Shown here piece after piece: positions 7,779 to 15,758 of a stretch of 64,000 nucleotides of DNA. This stretch comes from Candidatus Saccharibacteria bacterium oral taxon 488 (lineage in GTDB: Bacteria > Patescibacteriota > Saccharimonadia > Saccharimonadales > Saccharimonadaceae). The DNA is taken from NCBI GenBank assembly GCA_013099195.1, contig CP039999.1, forward strand, positions 558,001 to 622,000, written 5' to 3'. Position 1 is the first letter of the stretch, and the number at the start of each line of letters is the position of its first letter. The notes beneath the pieces are model-generated. The model searched no databases and had not been told where the DNA came from. It worked only from the letters and a program-made list of their open reading frames with translations. A program made the translations under genes and the position numbers.

Positions 7779-8654
7779 TTACATCTTCGTTGCATTACTT
7801 CGCAGGCGTGCGATTCGATCTTCTAGTGGCGGATGGGTGCTAAATAACTTTGAGAAAAAGCCAGGACGCAGCGGATTATTCATAAACAAGTTCGCTGTTG
7901 AGGTGCTCTGCTTGCGCATTGGCCGACCATAACTTTGTAACTTCTCCAGTGCCATCGCCAGCCCCTCCGAGTCGCGAGTCAATAATGCACCCGAAGCGTC
8001 CGCAAGATACTCGCGCTGGCGGCTGACTGCCAGTTGCGTAATCGTTGCTAAAATCGGTGCCAAGATTACTACTATAATACCCACGACGTAGACAATCGGG
8101 CTGGTATCCCCGTCATCATCATCGCCATATATCATCATCCGGAGTGCGATATCAGCAAGCAACCCAATGGCACTCACCAACCCAAAGGCAATCATACTAA
8201 CGCGAATATCGTAATTACGCACATGGCTCATCTCGTGCGCCATCACCGCCTCGAGTTCGCGCTTGTCCATAATTTCTAGCAGCCCAGTAGTCGCACCGAC
8301 GATAGCGTGCTTTGGATCGCGGCCCGTCGCAAACGCGTTTGGCGCTGGGTCATCAATGATATAGACTTTTGGCATCGGCATACCGGAGGTAATCGCCAGG
8401 TTTTCTACTACTCGCCACAGCTCCGGCGCATCCTTCTTTTCAATCTGCTGCGCACCGCTCATCGCCATGGCCAATTTACCAGCAATATAATATTGTAACC
8501 ACGCATAAAGCAGCGCACAACCGACAATGATCACCGATAATGAATAATTCCGTAGATACATACCGACCAGCACACCGATTACGCCGATAATCGCTACAAA
8601 CACTGCCATGATCAGCACGGTGTTTCGCTTATTATGAGAGATTGCACTATACAT
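7779..8654 (-). CDS. htpX: Membrane zinc metalloprotease HtpX
   Basis: HtpX is an M48 membrane protease that degrades misfolded membrane proteins. Two N-terminal membrane segments (about 12-32 and 38-56) precede the zinc motif HEMSH (140-144); the third ligand lies in REYLADASG (Glu 215), and another membrane pair spans about 155-205. The C-terminal HPPLEDRIARLR motif is typical. The start at 8654 is 6 nt from TATAAT (8661-8666). LemA lies directly upstream on the same strand, a frequent HtpX partner, but a terminator separates them. Confidence 0.93.
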   Translation of the reverse strand: MYSAISHNKRNTVLIMAVFVAIIGVIGVLVGMYLRNYSLSVIIVGCALLYAWLQYYIAGKLAMAMSGAQQIEKKDAPELWRVVENLAITSGMPMPKVYIIDDPAPNAFATGRDPKHAIVGATTGLLEIMDKRELEAVMAHEMSHVRNYDIRVSMIAFGLVSAIGLLADIALRMMIYGDDDDGDTSPIVYVVGIIVVILAPILATITQLAVSRQREYLADASGALLTRDSEGLAMALEKLQSYGRPMRKQSTSTANLFMNNPLRPGFFSKLFSTHPPLEDRIARLRSNATKM

Positions 8655-8668
8655 GTAGTTATTATACC

Positions 8669-8698
8669 AAAAACCGCCCGCCGAAAATAGGCGAGCGG
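8669..8698 (-). terminator. Intrinsic terminator after lemA
   Basis: A 9-bp helix (8690-8698 with 8674-8682) with a 7-nt loop is followed on the minus strand by TTTTTGG. The T tract runs almost directly into the htpX -10 box (8661-8666), so lemA termination and htpX initiation are packed into about 40 bp. Confidence 0.85.
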
Positions 8699-8725
8699 CT
8701 TAGTTCAGGCAAAGATTATCCTGCC

Positions 8726-9295
8726 TTAGAATTTCACCTCGACCGGATTTTCAATGCTTGCTCGATCAGCAACCTCAAAGAATTCTTTTGCCTGGAAGCC
8801 GAACATGCCAGCAACTATGTTAGCCGGGAACCTTTGAATCCTTGTGTTCAGATCGCGAACGCCGCCATTATAAAACCGGCGTGATGCTTGAATTTTATCC
8901 TCAGTGTCAACCAGTTCCTGCTGCAGTTGCATGAAGTTTTGGTTAGCCTTCAAGTCTGGATAAGCCTCGGCTACCGCGAACAGGCTCTTCAACGCACCTT
9001 CGAGCATGTTCTCTGCTTCGGCAGTATCCTTCACACCTTTAGCTTCCATAATGGCTGAACGAGCCTCAGTAACCTTTTCAAATACTTCTTTTTCGTGTGT
9101 CGCGTAACCCTTAACTGAGTTAACCAGGTTCGGGATCAAGTCAGTCCGGCGTTTGAGCTGGACAGTGATATCACTCCATGCTTCCTCGACGCGGTTACGC
9201 AGCGTCACCAGTCCGTTGTACGTACCGATCAAAAACGCCACGATCAGAACGATAACGACACCAACGATAATTAAGGTTATTATTACTGCATCCAT
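8726..9295 (-). CDS. lemA: LemA family protein
   Basis: A 189-residue LemA protein: one N-terminal membrane anchor (about 5-25), a [17 protein letters not shown] start of the helical domain, and the conserved [10 protein letters not shown] and FQAKEFFEV segments. LemA proteins are membrane-anchored helical bundles of uncertain role, commonly next to HtpX-like proteases. A Shine-Dalgarno AAGGAG lies about 8 nt before the ATG, with a leader from a TATAAT about 40 bp upstream, unlike the leaderless neighbours; this suggests high expression. Confidence 0.92.
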   Translation of the reverse strand: MDAVIITLIIVGVVIVLIVAFLIGTYNGLVTLRNRVEEAWSDITVQLKRRTDLIPNLVNSVKGYATHEKEVFEKVTEARSAIMEAKGVKDTAEAENMLEGALKSLFAVAEAYPDLKANQNFMQLQQELVDTEDKIQASRRFYNGGVRDLNTRIQRFPANIVAGMFGFQAKEFFEVADRASIENPVEVKF

Positions 9296-9383
9296 GTTCT
9301 ATTCTCCTTATGGTTAGTACCTTATACACATAATTATACCATACACACGAGTCGTATAGTGGCAAAATCATGCCAACTCATTG

Positions 9384-9440
9384 TTGACACGCAGCTCATC
9401 ATAGTCGTATACTTATTCATATAAATCATATTTATATGAA
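9384..9440 (+). promoter_or_regulatory. Strong promoter with palindromic operator at the start site of the AbrB-ABC operon
   Basis: A -35 TTGACA (9384-9389), 18-bp spacer and -10 TATACT (9408-9413) precede a perfect inverted repeat with 11-bp arms (TTCATATAAAT, 9416-9426, and its complement, 9430-9440) around CAT. The repeat covers the expected transcription start (about 9420). It is a good operator for the AbrB-like product of the first gene, suggesting autorepression; it could alternatively be an mRNA hairpin ahead of the Shine-Dalgarno. Confidence 0.65.
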
Positions 9441-9453
9441 AGAAAGGAATTAT

Positions 9454-9669
9454 ATGACAAAACCAAAGAGTAGACATGCTTGGACAGTCAAGGTTGGCGA
9501 ACGCGGGCAAATTGTGATACCCAAAGAGGCACGAGATATTTTTAATATCAAGCCTGGCGATACACTTATCATGCTCGGCGACAAGCAGCAAGGAATTGCT
9601 ATTCCGACTAAGAATAAAGTCATTGATACAATCACCGCCGTACTCAATGATACGGAGATGAAATCATGA
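9454..9669 (+). CDS. AbrB/SpoVT-family swapped-hairpin regulator
   Basis: A 71-residue DNA-binding protein. The swapped-hairpin signature VGERGQIVIPKEARDIF is followed by IKPGDTLIMLGD, the standard AbrB/MazE-like fold that binds palindromic DNA as a dimer. An upstream in-frame ATG at 9436 lies inside the palindrome; the start at 9454 has AAAGGA at a good distance and is preferred. Its stop overlaps the ABC ATPase start (ATGA), so it is the first gene of a three-gene exporter operon and most likely its regulator. Confidence 0.87.
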   Translation: MTKPKSRHAWTVKVGERGQIVIPKEARDIFNIKPGDTLIMLGDKQQGIAIPTKNKVIDTITAVLNDTEMKS

Positions 9670-10391
9670 ATGCAATCACTGCGACCAACTTAACAAAACG
9701 CTACGGTGACTTTGTCGCAGTCGACAGCCTTAATCTATCAATTGAAAAGGGTGAGTTATTTTCACTACTTGGTGTCAATGGTGCAGGTAAGACGACATTG
9801 ATTAAAATGTTATCTTGCTTAAGCCAACCAACACAAGGTGATGCTATTTTACTCGGCAATAGTATTACCGAAAAACCTCAGGCAGTCAAACAGATGATCA
9901 ACGTTTCACCGCAAGAAACTGCTGTAGCTGGTAATTTATCAGTCCGCGAGAATCTCGAACTGATCGCTGGACTCTACGGACAATCTGCTCATAACGCCAG
10001 TGAGAGCGCCTCGCGTATGGCAAGCCAATTCAAACTCGAAACTGTCGAACATAAAAAAGCTAAGCATTTGTCTGGCGGCATGCAGCGACGCCTGTCGATC
10101 GCCATGGCACTCATCTCAAATCCAAAAATATTATTCATTGACGAACCAACGCTAGGTCTTGATATTTTTTCGCGCCGTGAGTTATGGGAGGCGATCCAGT
10201 TGCTCAAAGGTACAGTGACGACGCTGTTGACAACCCACTATCTCGAGGAAATTGAAGCATTGTCTGATCGTGTCGGCGTTATGGCGCGCGGCAAGCTCGT
10301 GGCAATCGGTACAGTGGCAGAACTACAAAAACAAACTAATACACGCACCCTTGAGGATGCGTTTGTCGCACTTGTAGGAGATATTCGATGA
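9666..10391 (+). CDS. ABC transporter ATP-binding protein
   Basis: A 241-residue ATPase that powers export through the permease encoded next. Walker A GVNGAGKT (36-43), signature LSGGMQRR, Walker B ILFIDEPTLG and the switch histidine in LLTTHYLEE are all present, so it should be active. It resembles the ABC-2 drug/antibiotic-type exporter ATPases. It overlaps both neighbours by 4 bp, implying one transcript and translational coupling. The exported substrate cannot be read from sequence. Confidence 0.93.
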   Translation: MNAITATNLTKRYGDFVAVDSLNLSIEKGELFSLLGVNGAGKTTLIKMLSCLSQPTQGDAILLGNSITEKPQAVKQMINVSPQETAVAGNLSVRENLELIAGLYGQSAHNASESASRMASQFKLETVEHKKAKHLSGGMQRRLSIAMALISNPKILFIDEPTLGLDIFSRRELWEAIQLLKGTVTTLLTTHYLEEIEALSDRVGVMARGKLVAIGTVAELQKQTNTRTLEDAFVALVGDIR

Positions 10392-11137
10392 GAGCTTTAC
10401 TATTTGCTAAACGCTGTACAAAAGAAGTTGTACGCGATCCGATCAATCTATTCTTTGGATTAGTCTTTCCACTCGTTTTGCTTGGACTACTCTCTATTAT
10501 AAATGCCAGCATTCCCGCCGAAGCCAATAACACTATGTTTGCCATCAGAAATTTGGCACCAGGTATCGCAATGTTCGGTACGGCATTCCTAGCACTATTC
10601 TCAGGTATGCTCCTAGCAAAAGACCGAACTTCATCATTCCTGATGCGTCTGTTTACCTCGCCTATGACAGCCCGAGATTTTATCATTGGATACACAATTC
10701 CGATGATTATCATTGCTACCATGCAGGCAGTGATTACCCTCGTTATCGCCTGCTTTATCGGGCTCGACTTTTCAGTACACATTCTTGGGGCAATCGTTAT
10801 TACAACGGTAACGTCGCTTCTGTTTGTTGGATGTGGGTTATTCTTCGGCAGTCTCATTAACGAACGAGCAGTTGGCGGCATATGCGGCGCCCTGCTCACC
10901 AATGTCGCTGGCTGGCTGTCGGGCGTATTTGTCCCGGTCGATCTCATCGGCGGTGGCTTTAAAATGGTTGCAGAAGCACTGCCATTTTATCACAGTGTTG
11001 CCGCCATTAAAGGCAGCATTGAGGGGAATTGGCAAGTCATCACACCACATCTACTGATTGTTTTGTGTTATACCACCGTTATCTTTACACTCGCTATCTA
11101 TATCTTTCGGCGAAAGATGACCGGACGAAACACCTAA
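10388..11137 (+). CDS. ABC-2 type transporter permease
   Basis: A 249-residue membrane protein with about six hydrophobic segments (near 20-42, 58-80, 100-125, 135-160, 168-190, 220-242) and the ABC-2 family element FVPVDLIGGGFKMVAEALPFYH before the last segment. It forms the channel of the exporter with the preceding ATPase. It ends shortly before a terminator and the left boundary of the mobile element, so element insertion did not interrupt the operon. Confidence 0.9.
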   Translation: MRALLFAKRCTKEVVRDPINLFFGLVFPLVLLGLLSIINASIPAEANNTMFAIRNLAPGIAMFGTAFLALFSGMLLAKDRTSSFLMRLFTSPMTARDFIIGYTIPMIIIATMQAVITLVIACFIGLDFSVHILGAIVITTVTSLLFVGCGLFFGSLINERAVGGICGALLTNVAGWLSGVFVPVDLIGGGFKMVAEALPFYHSVAAIKGSIEGNWQVITPHLLIVLCYTTVIFTLAIYIFRRKMTGRNT

Positions 11138-11180
11138 TTTATCTGGATCTGGCACCCTAGAATTCAACTATCCATAACGA

Positions 11181-11205
11181 AAGCCGCCTTTTATCGGCGG
11201 CTTTT
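11181..11205. terminator. Bidirectional intrinsic terminator
   Basis: An 8-bp helix AAGCCGCC/GGCGGCTT (11181-11188 with 11196-11203) with T-rich flanks works for the exporter operon on the plus strand. On the minus strand, before element insertion, it would have lain about 10 bp past the 3' end of tRNA-Leu(UAA), now 7.4 kb away, so it probably also ended that tRNA transcript. Confidence 0.8.
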
Positions 11206-11215
11206 GTAACAATTG

Positions 11216-11360
11216 TGGTGCGATTTTACGCCCACGCTCGAACCTATTTTAGCACAAAGTAGCTGCGCTGAAAAAGATCAGGGCAAAGCCCTGTTCGGCG
11301 GGTCGCCCGCGCCCCGACCCGCCGAAATTCTTTAAGTGGGGACTAATTGGATATTGTATA
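11216..11360 (+). repeat. 145-bp inverted repeat, left arm of module A (attL side)
   Basis: Perfect inverse of 16586-16730. It starts with the 7-bp core TGGTGCG and contains two hairpins: CAGGGC/GCCCTG, and a longer 11-bp stem (11294-11304 with 11316-11326). In the circular form it would join the right end of module B to make a 299-bp attachment region. The match stops exactly at 11360, just before unique sequence 40 bp from the first gene. Confidence 0.95.
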
Positions 11361-11402
11361 GGTCTTATGAATACCTACAAATATCCATATGTATTTACAG
11401 TA

Positions 11403-11963
11403 TCATCGCGACCTGTTAATCTCTTTTTTTATCATATCCCTTAAGATTTTTGACTTACTTTTATTTGTTTTGTACGCCGCCCAGCGCAAATAGTTATAGA
11501 TTTCGCGGTCGATAAAAAAGTTGAACCTTAAATCTTGGGATGAAATATCATTTAGCTTTAAAAAATCTTCGATTATAGCATTGAGTGTCTTCTCAGAATA
11601 ATTCTTAAGAATGACCATATTATTATCTGCAAGCCCCTGCAACATTTTATCTACTTTACTATTCTTGGTCAAAAGCAAAACAGGCTTATTTAGATGGATA
11701 GCCATTGCTACTTGATAACCAATACCAAAGCTGTCGTATGTCACCTCGGCTATGATAACATCAGCCTTAGATACAAGTTCCAGGTTTTCGCTCGCTATAG
11801 AAGCTGGTTTTTTCTTGAGATTATTCTTCAGCCTGTGTCTTGCTGCGCTTATCCAATCCTGGGCTATATTGTGTCCCGCTTTAGATATTGATTCAGTAAT
11901 TAGGTTTAGACGTCTGCTATTCTTGCGTAGGGATACGGTTGAGGTTGTTAGATGAACTATCAT
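11403..11963 (-). CDS. NDT-fold protein with ribbon-helix-helix-like C-terminus, possible ligand-sensing repressor
   Basis: A 186-residue two-domain protein. Residues about 1-135 have the nucleoside 2-deoxyribosyltransferase fold: HLTTSTVSLRKNSRR, KADVIIAEVT, then GYQVAMAIHLNKPVLLL. In active NDTs the matching position is a glutamate nucleophile (YEVG in the protein at 3050-3400); here it is Gln, so catalysis is probably lost. The C-terminal ~45 residues (RFNFFIDREIYNYLRWAAY then KSKSKILRDMIKKEI) look like a ribbon-helix-helix DNA-binding unit. It is divergent from the preQ0 operon, with an inverted repeat between them. I infer that it senses a deazapurine nucleoside or nucleotide and represses the operon. 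TACTAT lies 6 nt before the ATG. Confidence 0.6.
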   Translation of the reverse strand: MIVHLTTSTVSLRKNSRRLNLITESISKAGHNIAQDWISAARHRLKNNLKKKPASIASENLELVSKADVIIAEVTYDSFGIGYQVAMAIHLNKPVLLLTKNSKVDKMLQGLADNNMVILKNYSEKTLNAIIEDFLKLNDISSQDLRFNFFIDREIYNYLRWAAYKTNKSKSKILRDMIKKEINRSR

Positions 11964-12037
11964 GGTAGCATAGTATCATATCATCTGTGTAAAGTATAAG
12001 TATTTACACACAACATGTGTATGTTATAATCATAACT
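11964..12037. promoter_or_regulatory. Divergent promoter and candidate operator of the preQ0 operon
   Basis: For the operon, -35 TTTACA (12003-12008), 16-bp spacer and TATAAT (12025-12030) lie 7 nt from the ATG at 12038; transcripts should be leaderless. For the divergent gene, TACTAT (11970-11975) lies 6 nt from its ATG. An inverted repeat TGTGTAAA-N9-TTTACACA (11986-11993 with 12003-12010) overlaps the operon's -35, an ideal site for a repressor such as the divergent RHH-like protein. Confidence 0.65.
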
Positions 12038-12808
12038 ATGATACGGGTAGCTCATATAATGCCAACTGAATATCAAGAAAATTTAGTTGCCGATGGTGTG
12101 TGCTTTGATATTCAAATGAGTTTAGCTCACCTCGTACTAGAAGATGTCAGCTACCGAGAACTATTCTCAAAACCTATCAGAAGTAGCTTTTTAATACTTG
12201 ATAACTCGGCCTTTGAACTCGGCGAATCTATCGACAGTAATGATTTAATGTTGGCCATTGCTAAAGTTAGTCCAGATGAAATAGTTCTGCCAGACTCACT
12301 ATACAATCACAACTCTACTATGAAACTTATGCAAGATTTTATTGCAAGGCACAGAGATTACCTGTCTAATATGTCACTAATGGCCGTTCCTCATGGGAAA
12401 AGCATAGACGAGTATATCGAGTCGTACAGAATAATGTCATCTCTTGACTATGTATCAACTATTGGTATCGGTACTATATATAATGACAAGTTTGCAGAAG
12501 ACGGAATTCTCGGAAGAGAAAAGATAGTCCGTGAGTTAATAAATAGAAATTTGGTGGCAGATAAAGCACATCACTTACTTGGACTGGGTGATAGTGGCAA
12601 TATAGAACTTATCCGACTATCTAAATATGATTTCATAAGATCTTGTGATTCAAGCGCAGCGTATGTTAATGCTCGTGCTGGCACTAGAATAACGTCAGAC
12701 GGCTACAAAAAAGATAGGATTAAGGTGGATTTTTCAGCAAATTTTGATAAGCGTATTTACAAAATTATGTTGCATAACATGAAGACCTTGGAGGAGGCGG
12801 CAAAATGA
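12038..12808 (+). CDS. TGT/DpdA-like transglycosylase-fold protein
   Basis: A 256-residue protein that resembles the small phage-type relatives of tRNA-guanine transglycosylase (DpdA group), which exchange guanine for preQ0 in DNA. Visible are FLILDNSAFELGES, with the Asp expected in the base-binding site, SPDEIVLPDS, SLMAVPHGKS and STIGIGTIYND, a layout consistent with a TIM barrel. It lacks the C-terminal zinc-binding cysteines of bacterial Tgt, arguing against normal queuosine insertion in tRNA. It is the first gene of the operon; the ATG at 12038 is set by the TATAAT 7 nt before it. Its substrate (DNA or tRNA) is not shown by sequence alone. Confidence 0.6.
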   Translation: MIRVAHIMPTEYQENLVADGVCFDIQMSLAHLVLEDVSYRELFSKPIRSSFLILDNSAFELGESIDSNDLMLAIAKVSPDEIVLPDSLYNHNSTMKLMQDFIARHRDYLSNMSLMAVPHGKSIDEYIESYRIMSSLDYVSTIGIGTIYNDKFAEDGILGREKIVRELINRNLVADKAHHLLGLGDSGNIELIRLSKYDFIRSCDSSAAYVNARAGTRITSDGYKKDRIKVDFSANFDKRIYKIMLHNMKTLEEAAK

Positions 12809-13485
12809 GGCGAGGATTCAAGATCTCGCTTGAGGGAATAGATGGAGCTGGGAAAACAACGCAACTTAGACATGTAGTTAGCCATCTGCAAGACTCAGGG
12901 TTCAACCCCATGATCAAGCCGTGCAGAAACAATACAAATAGCGATGAGCTGGATGGTCGACTTCTGTCAATTATTAAGCGAGATGAGGAGATGCGGAGGT
13001 ACCCAATAACCGACGCACTGGCAAGTGCCGCACGAACACTATATGTTGACGAAAAGACCATAAACCCTCACCTTGAAAAAGGCGGGGTGGTCGTAGCTGA
13101 CAGAGATATTGACACTGCAATAGCATACTCATTACCAGATCTGCAGAAATCCTATCCTGAGGTAGATATTGATTTGCATGTAACTTGGATGTTGGGAGTT
13201 TACAGTGTTCGGCATGCCATGCCTGATTTGACCATCTATCTTGATATTGCACCAGAAAGAGCGCTAAGCAGAGCTCTTAACGATGACATCCCGAATGAGC
13301 GCATAATATTCAATGATCAAGACCTCGTTTTCATGCAATCTGTTCAGCAGGGATATAGTAGGCTCATAGAAAGAAGCCCCGACAGAATTTACCCTATTGA
13401 CGTAAACGATAAATCTATAGACGAAGTATCAGAGGAAATCTCTCATCATATCAATTGGTTTATTAACAGGAGGGATTTACCGTGA
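12805..13485 (+). CDS. Thymidylate-kinase-like nucleotide kinase
   Basis: A 226-residue P-loop kinase of the thymidylate kinase family. Walker A GIDGAGKTT occurs at about 12-20, and ADRDIDTAIAY matches the DRYxxSxxAYQ segment of dTMP kinase, with Tyr and Gln replaced; YLDIAPERALSRA is the usual strand before the lid. The changed base-pocket residues allow a substrate other than dTMP, perhaps a modified deoxynucleotide; that is inference. Strong Shine-Dalgarno GGAGGAGG, and 4-bp overlaps with both neighbours. Confidence 0.75.
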   Translation: MRRGFKISLEGIDGAGKTTQLRHVVSHLQDSGFNPMIKPCRNNTNSDELDGRLLSIIKRDEEMRRYPITDALASAARTLYVDEKTINPHLEKGGVVVADRDIDTAIAYSLPDLQKSYPEVDIDLHVTWMLGVYSVRHAMPDLTIYLDIAPERALSRALNDDIPNERIIFNDQDLVFMQSVQQGYSRLIERSPDRIYPIDVNDKSIDEVSEEISHHINWFINRRDLP

Positions 13486-14192
13486 ACGCTGCCGATGAGA
13501 TGCTGGTCACAAAGCGAGGTTGGTCTGTTCGCCAGCCTGTTAACGAGCCTGTCGTTATCTTAATGTCTGGCGGGATAGACTCATCAGTTTTAGCAGAGCT
13601 CTGTATAAAAAATTTAGGTAATATACTTTATCCACTCTATATAAAGAGAGGTGCCAAAGCAGAATTAAGAGAATTAGAGGCAACTCAAAAAATTATAAAT
13701 TATTTACGAAACTTATATCCTGAAAATATTAAAGATCTCAAAACAGTTTCTTGTGAGGTTGTACCTAAAGAACTATACGATTCTTGGGGTTCTGAAGAAG
13801 TGCAAATAAAGGGGCTGCCTTTGCGAAATATAATGCTAATCTCTCTCGCCGTCCAATATGCCACCTCACTCAAGGAGACTATACGAACGGTGATAATAGG
13901 CGCAGAAAAGGTGCTTCCTGAGGGGTCGGAATATCCAGATATGAGCCTATTGTCCCTCGTTGCTGATACGATCATGGTCTGTTCCAATACTAATGATTGG
14001 GATTGGCAGGTAATGTCACCATTGATGATATCTGGGCTATTTCCACACAAAGACTACGTGACAAAAAACGATTTAGTATTATGGGCTCAGTCCAATAATT
14101 TTCCCCTAGACGATACTTACTCCTGTACTAGTGGTAATGAAGAATGTTTTTTATGCAAGAGCTGCATGGCAAAGAAAAGAATAATTCAATAA
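13482..14192 (+). CDS. queC: 7-cyano-7-deazaguanine synthase (preQ0 synthase)
   Basis: QueC converts 7-carboxy-7-deazaguanine to preQ0 using ATP and ammonia. The PP-loop SGGIDSS lies near residues 30-36, and the C-terminus carries the family zinc site CTSGNEECFLCKSC (C-x6-C-x2-C-x2-C). Length 236 is normal. The middle is diverged from chromosomal QueC proteins, typical of phage or mobile versions. The start is GTG at 13482 with AGGAGGG upstream, overlapping the kinase stop (GTGA). Confidence 0.88.
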   Translation: MNAADEMLVTKRGWSVRQPVNEPVVILMSGGIDSSVLAELCIKNLGNILYPLYIKRGAKAELRELEATQKIINYLRNLYPENIKDLKTVSCEVVPKELYDSWGSEEVQIKGLPLRNIMLISLAVQYATSLKETIRTVIIGAEKVLPEGSEYPDMSLLSLVADTIMVCSNTNDWDWQVMSPLMISGLFPHKDYVTKNDLVLWAQSNNFPLDDTYSCTSGNEECFLCKSCMAKKRIIQ

Positions 14193-14204
14193 AGGAGGGG
14201 CTTT

Positions 14205-14753
14205 ATGAATATAACCTACGCCACAACCAACAAATATAAATTAGCTGGAGCAAGCCAGGCATTATTGGGGGCGGGTCTAACACTCACAGCTCCCGACAGG
14301 GAGCTACCTGATGTACCGGAAATTCAATCAGATAGCCAAGAAGAAGTATCCATTGATAAAGCTCAAAAATACTACGAACTACTAAAGAGCCCACTGGTTG
14401 TTATGGATTCTGGACTGTTCATCAAAAGCCTCAAAGGTTTTCCAGGGGTTTATACGAAGTACGCACTTGATACTATCGGCATAGAAAACATAGTAAAATT
14501 GCTTAAAGATGACAGAGGGGCATACACTCGGCGTACGGTTACGTATCTAGATGGACTAGAAATCAAGACGTTTACGTACAAAGTGCATGGTGAATTACTC
14601 AGCGAACCACGCGGCGAGAATGGTCGTGACTACGATAAATATTTCAAAGTTGATGGCGCAAACAAGACGATAGCTGAGATGAGTGACGATGAAAAGACCG
14701 ACATGATAGCTGCAGTATGGAAGGAGTTAGCACAGTGGTTGCAGCAAAAATAA
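14205..14753 (+). CDS. HAM1/RdgB-type NTP pyrophosphatase on the element
   Basis: A 182-residue ITPase-family enzyme: YATTNKYKLAGA at the N-terminus, MDSGLFIKSLKGFPGVYTKY as the purine signature, and GRDYDKYFKVDG near the base-recognition position. In a deazaguanine operon it could remove unwanted deazapurine or canonical purine (d)NTPs, or supply monophosphates to the kinase encoded upstream; both are inference. Shine-Dalgarno AGGAGG at 6 nt. It overlaps the folE start. Confidence 0.8.
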   Translation: MNITYATTNKYKLAGASQALLGAGLTLTAPDRELPDVPEIQSDSQEEVSIDKAQKYYELLKSPLVVMDSGLFIKSLKGFPGVYTKYALDTIGIENIVKLLKDDRGAYTRRTVTYLDGLEIKTFTYKVHGELLSEPRGENGRDYDKYFKVDGANKTIAEMSDDEKTDMIAAVWKELAQWLQQK

Positions 14754-15310
14754 GTTCAGCAGAGGCGAAACTGATCGACGCCATAAAAGATTATTTATCA
14801 GAGAAGGGTGAAGACATTAACAGAGATGGCTTAATTGACACGCCAGAGAGGTTTGTTAAACAATTAAATGAAAATCTTCGTGGTTATAGCCTAGACCCTA
14901 ATGATTTCGCAAAAGTTTTTGACAGCGATGGGTATACAGATCTTATATACATAAGGGATATAGATTTTAGTAGCCAATGTGAGCACCATATGGTGCCGTT
15001 CATGGGCAAGGTTGACGTAGCCTATTTGCCAGACGGTAAGATTTTAGGACTATCAAAGTTTGCGCGTATAGTAGATGCCTACGGAAAACGACTACAGGTT
15101 CAAGAAAGACTTACAAAACAGGTTGCTGACCTTCTCGAGGATACATTGAAGCCCAAGTTGCTAATAGTTAGAATGGTAGCGCAACATACTTGTATGAGCA
15201 CCCGCGGGGTGTGCAAACCTGGTAGCACGACCGAAACGGTTGTAATTCGCGGGGATGTTGAAAAATATAAACATTACATCAGCCACTTTCAGCGTATGAT
15301 AGAAAGGTAA
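14735..15310 (+). CDS. folE: GTP cyclohydrolase I
   Basis: FolE opens GTP to 7,8-dihydroneopterin triphosphate, the first step towards preQ0. The zinc ligands are in QCEHHMVPF and HTCMSTRGV, and GLSKFARIVDAYGKRLQVQERLT is the classic core. I chose the GTG at 14735 because GGAAGGAG lies 8 nt before it (191 residues); an ATG at 14717 in frame is the alternative. No dihydrofolate pathway genes accompany it, so its product most likely goes to QueD. Confidence 0.93.
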   Translation: MVAAKISSAEAKLIDAIKDYLSEKGEDINRDGLIDTPERFVKQLNENLRGYSLDPNDFAKVFDSDGYTDLIYIRDIDFSSQCEHHMVPFMGKVDVAYLPDGKILGLSKFARIVDAYGKRLQVQERLTKQVADLLEDTLKPKLLIVRMVAQHTCMSTRGVCKPGSTTETVVIRGDVEKYKHYISHFQRMIER

Positions 15311-15313
15311 TAA

Positions 15314-15757
15314 ATGATAAGTATTACGAGACAATTCGAATGGGATATGGGACACAGAGTTACTAATCATATGTCCTTATGTAAAAATCCACATGGACAC
15401 AGGTATAGATTGCTTATCGAGATATCGGGCGATATAAAGAATAAAAACGATAAACCCGACCAGGGCATGGTTTTAGACTTTGGAGACCTCAAAAGGCTAA
15501 TCAATGAAGAAATAGTTGACAAGCTAGATCATTCATTTATGTACTGGGATAAGGACGATGTTATGTCAGACTTTGCTAAGAATAACAAAGAGCTTAAGTT
15601 TATCGAGACATCATTTGTGCCTACTGCTGAATGTATTGTTGAATATATCGCCATAACCCTACAGAAGCTATTTGAAAACAAGCTACCCGGCATTGCCTTG
15701 GAGTCTGCTACGCTTTTTGAAACACCAAATTGTAGTGCGAAATGGTCTCGAGATTAA
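15314..15757 (+). CDS. queD: 6-carboxytetrahydropterin synthase
   Basis: QueD converts dihydroneopterin triphosphate to 6-carboxytetrahydropterin. The N-terminal zinc histidine (WDMGHRV) and the catalytic/zinc cluster CKNPHGHRY are present, followed by MVLDFGDLK and LDHSF, all diagnostic. At 147 residues it is slightly longer than the ~120 typical, with an insertion around DKDDVMSDFAKNN. Shine-Dalgarno AAAGG lies 6 nt before the ATG, 3 bp after folE. Confidence 0.92.
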   Translation: MISITRQFEWDMGHRVTNHMSLCKNPHGHRYRLLIEISGDIKNKNDKPDQGMVLDFGDLKRLINEEIVDKLDHSFMYWDKDDVMSDFAKNNKELKFIETSFVPTAECIVEYIAITLQKLFENKLPGIALESATLFETPNCSAKWSRD

Positions 15758-15758
15758 A

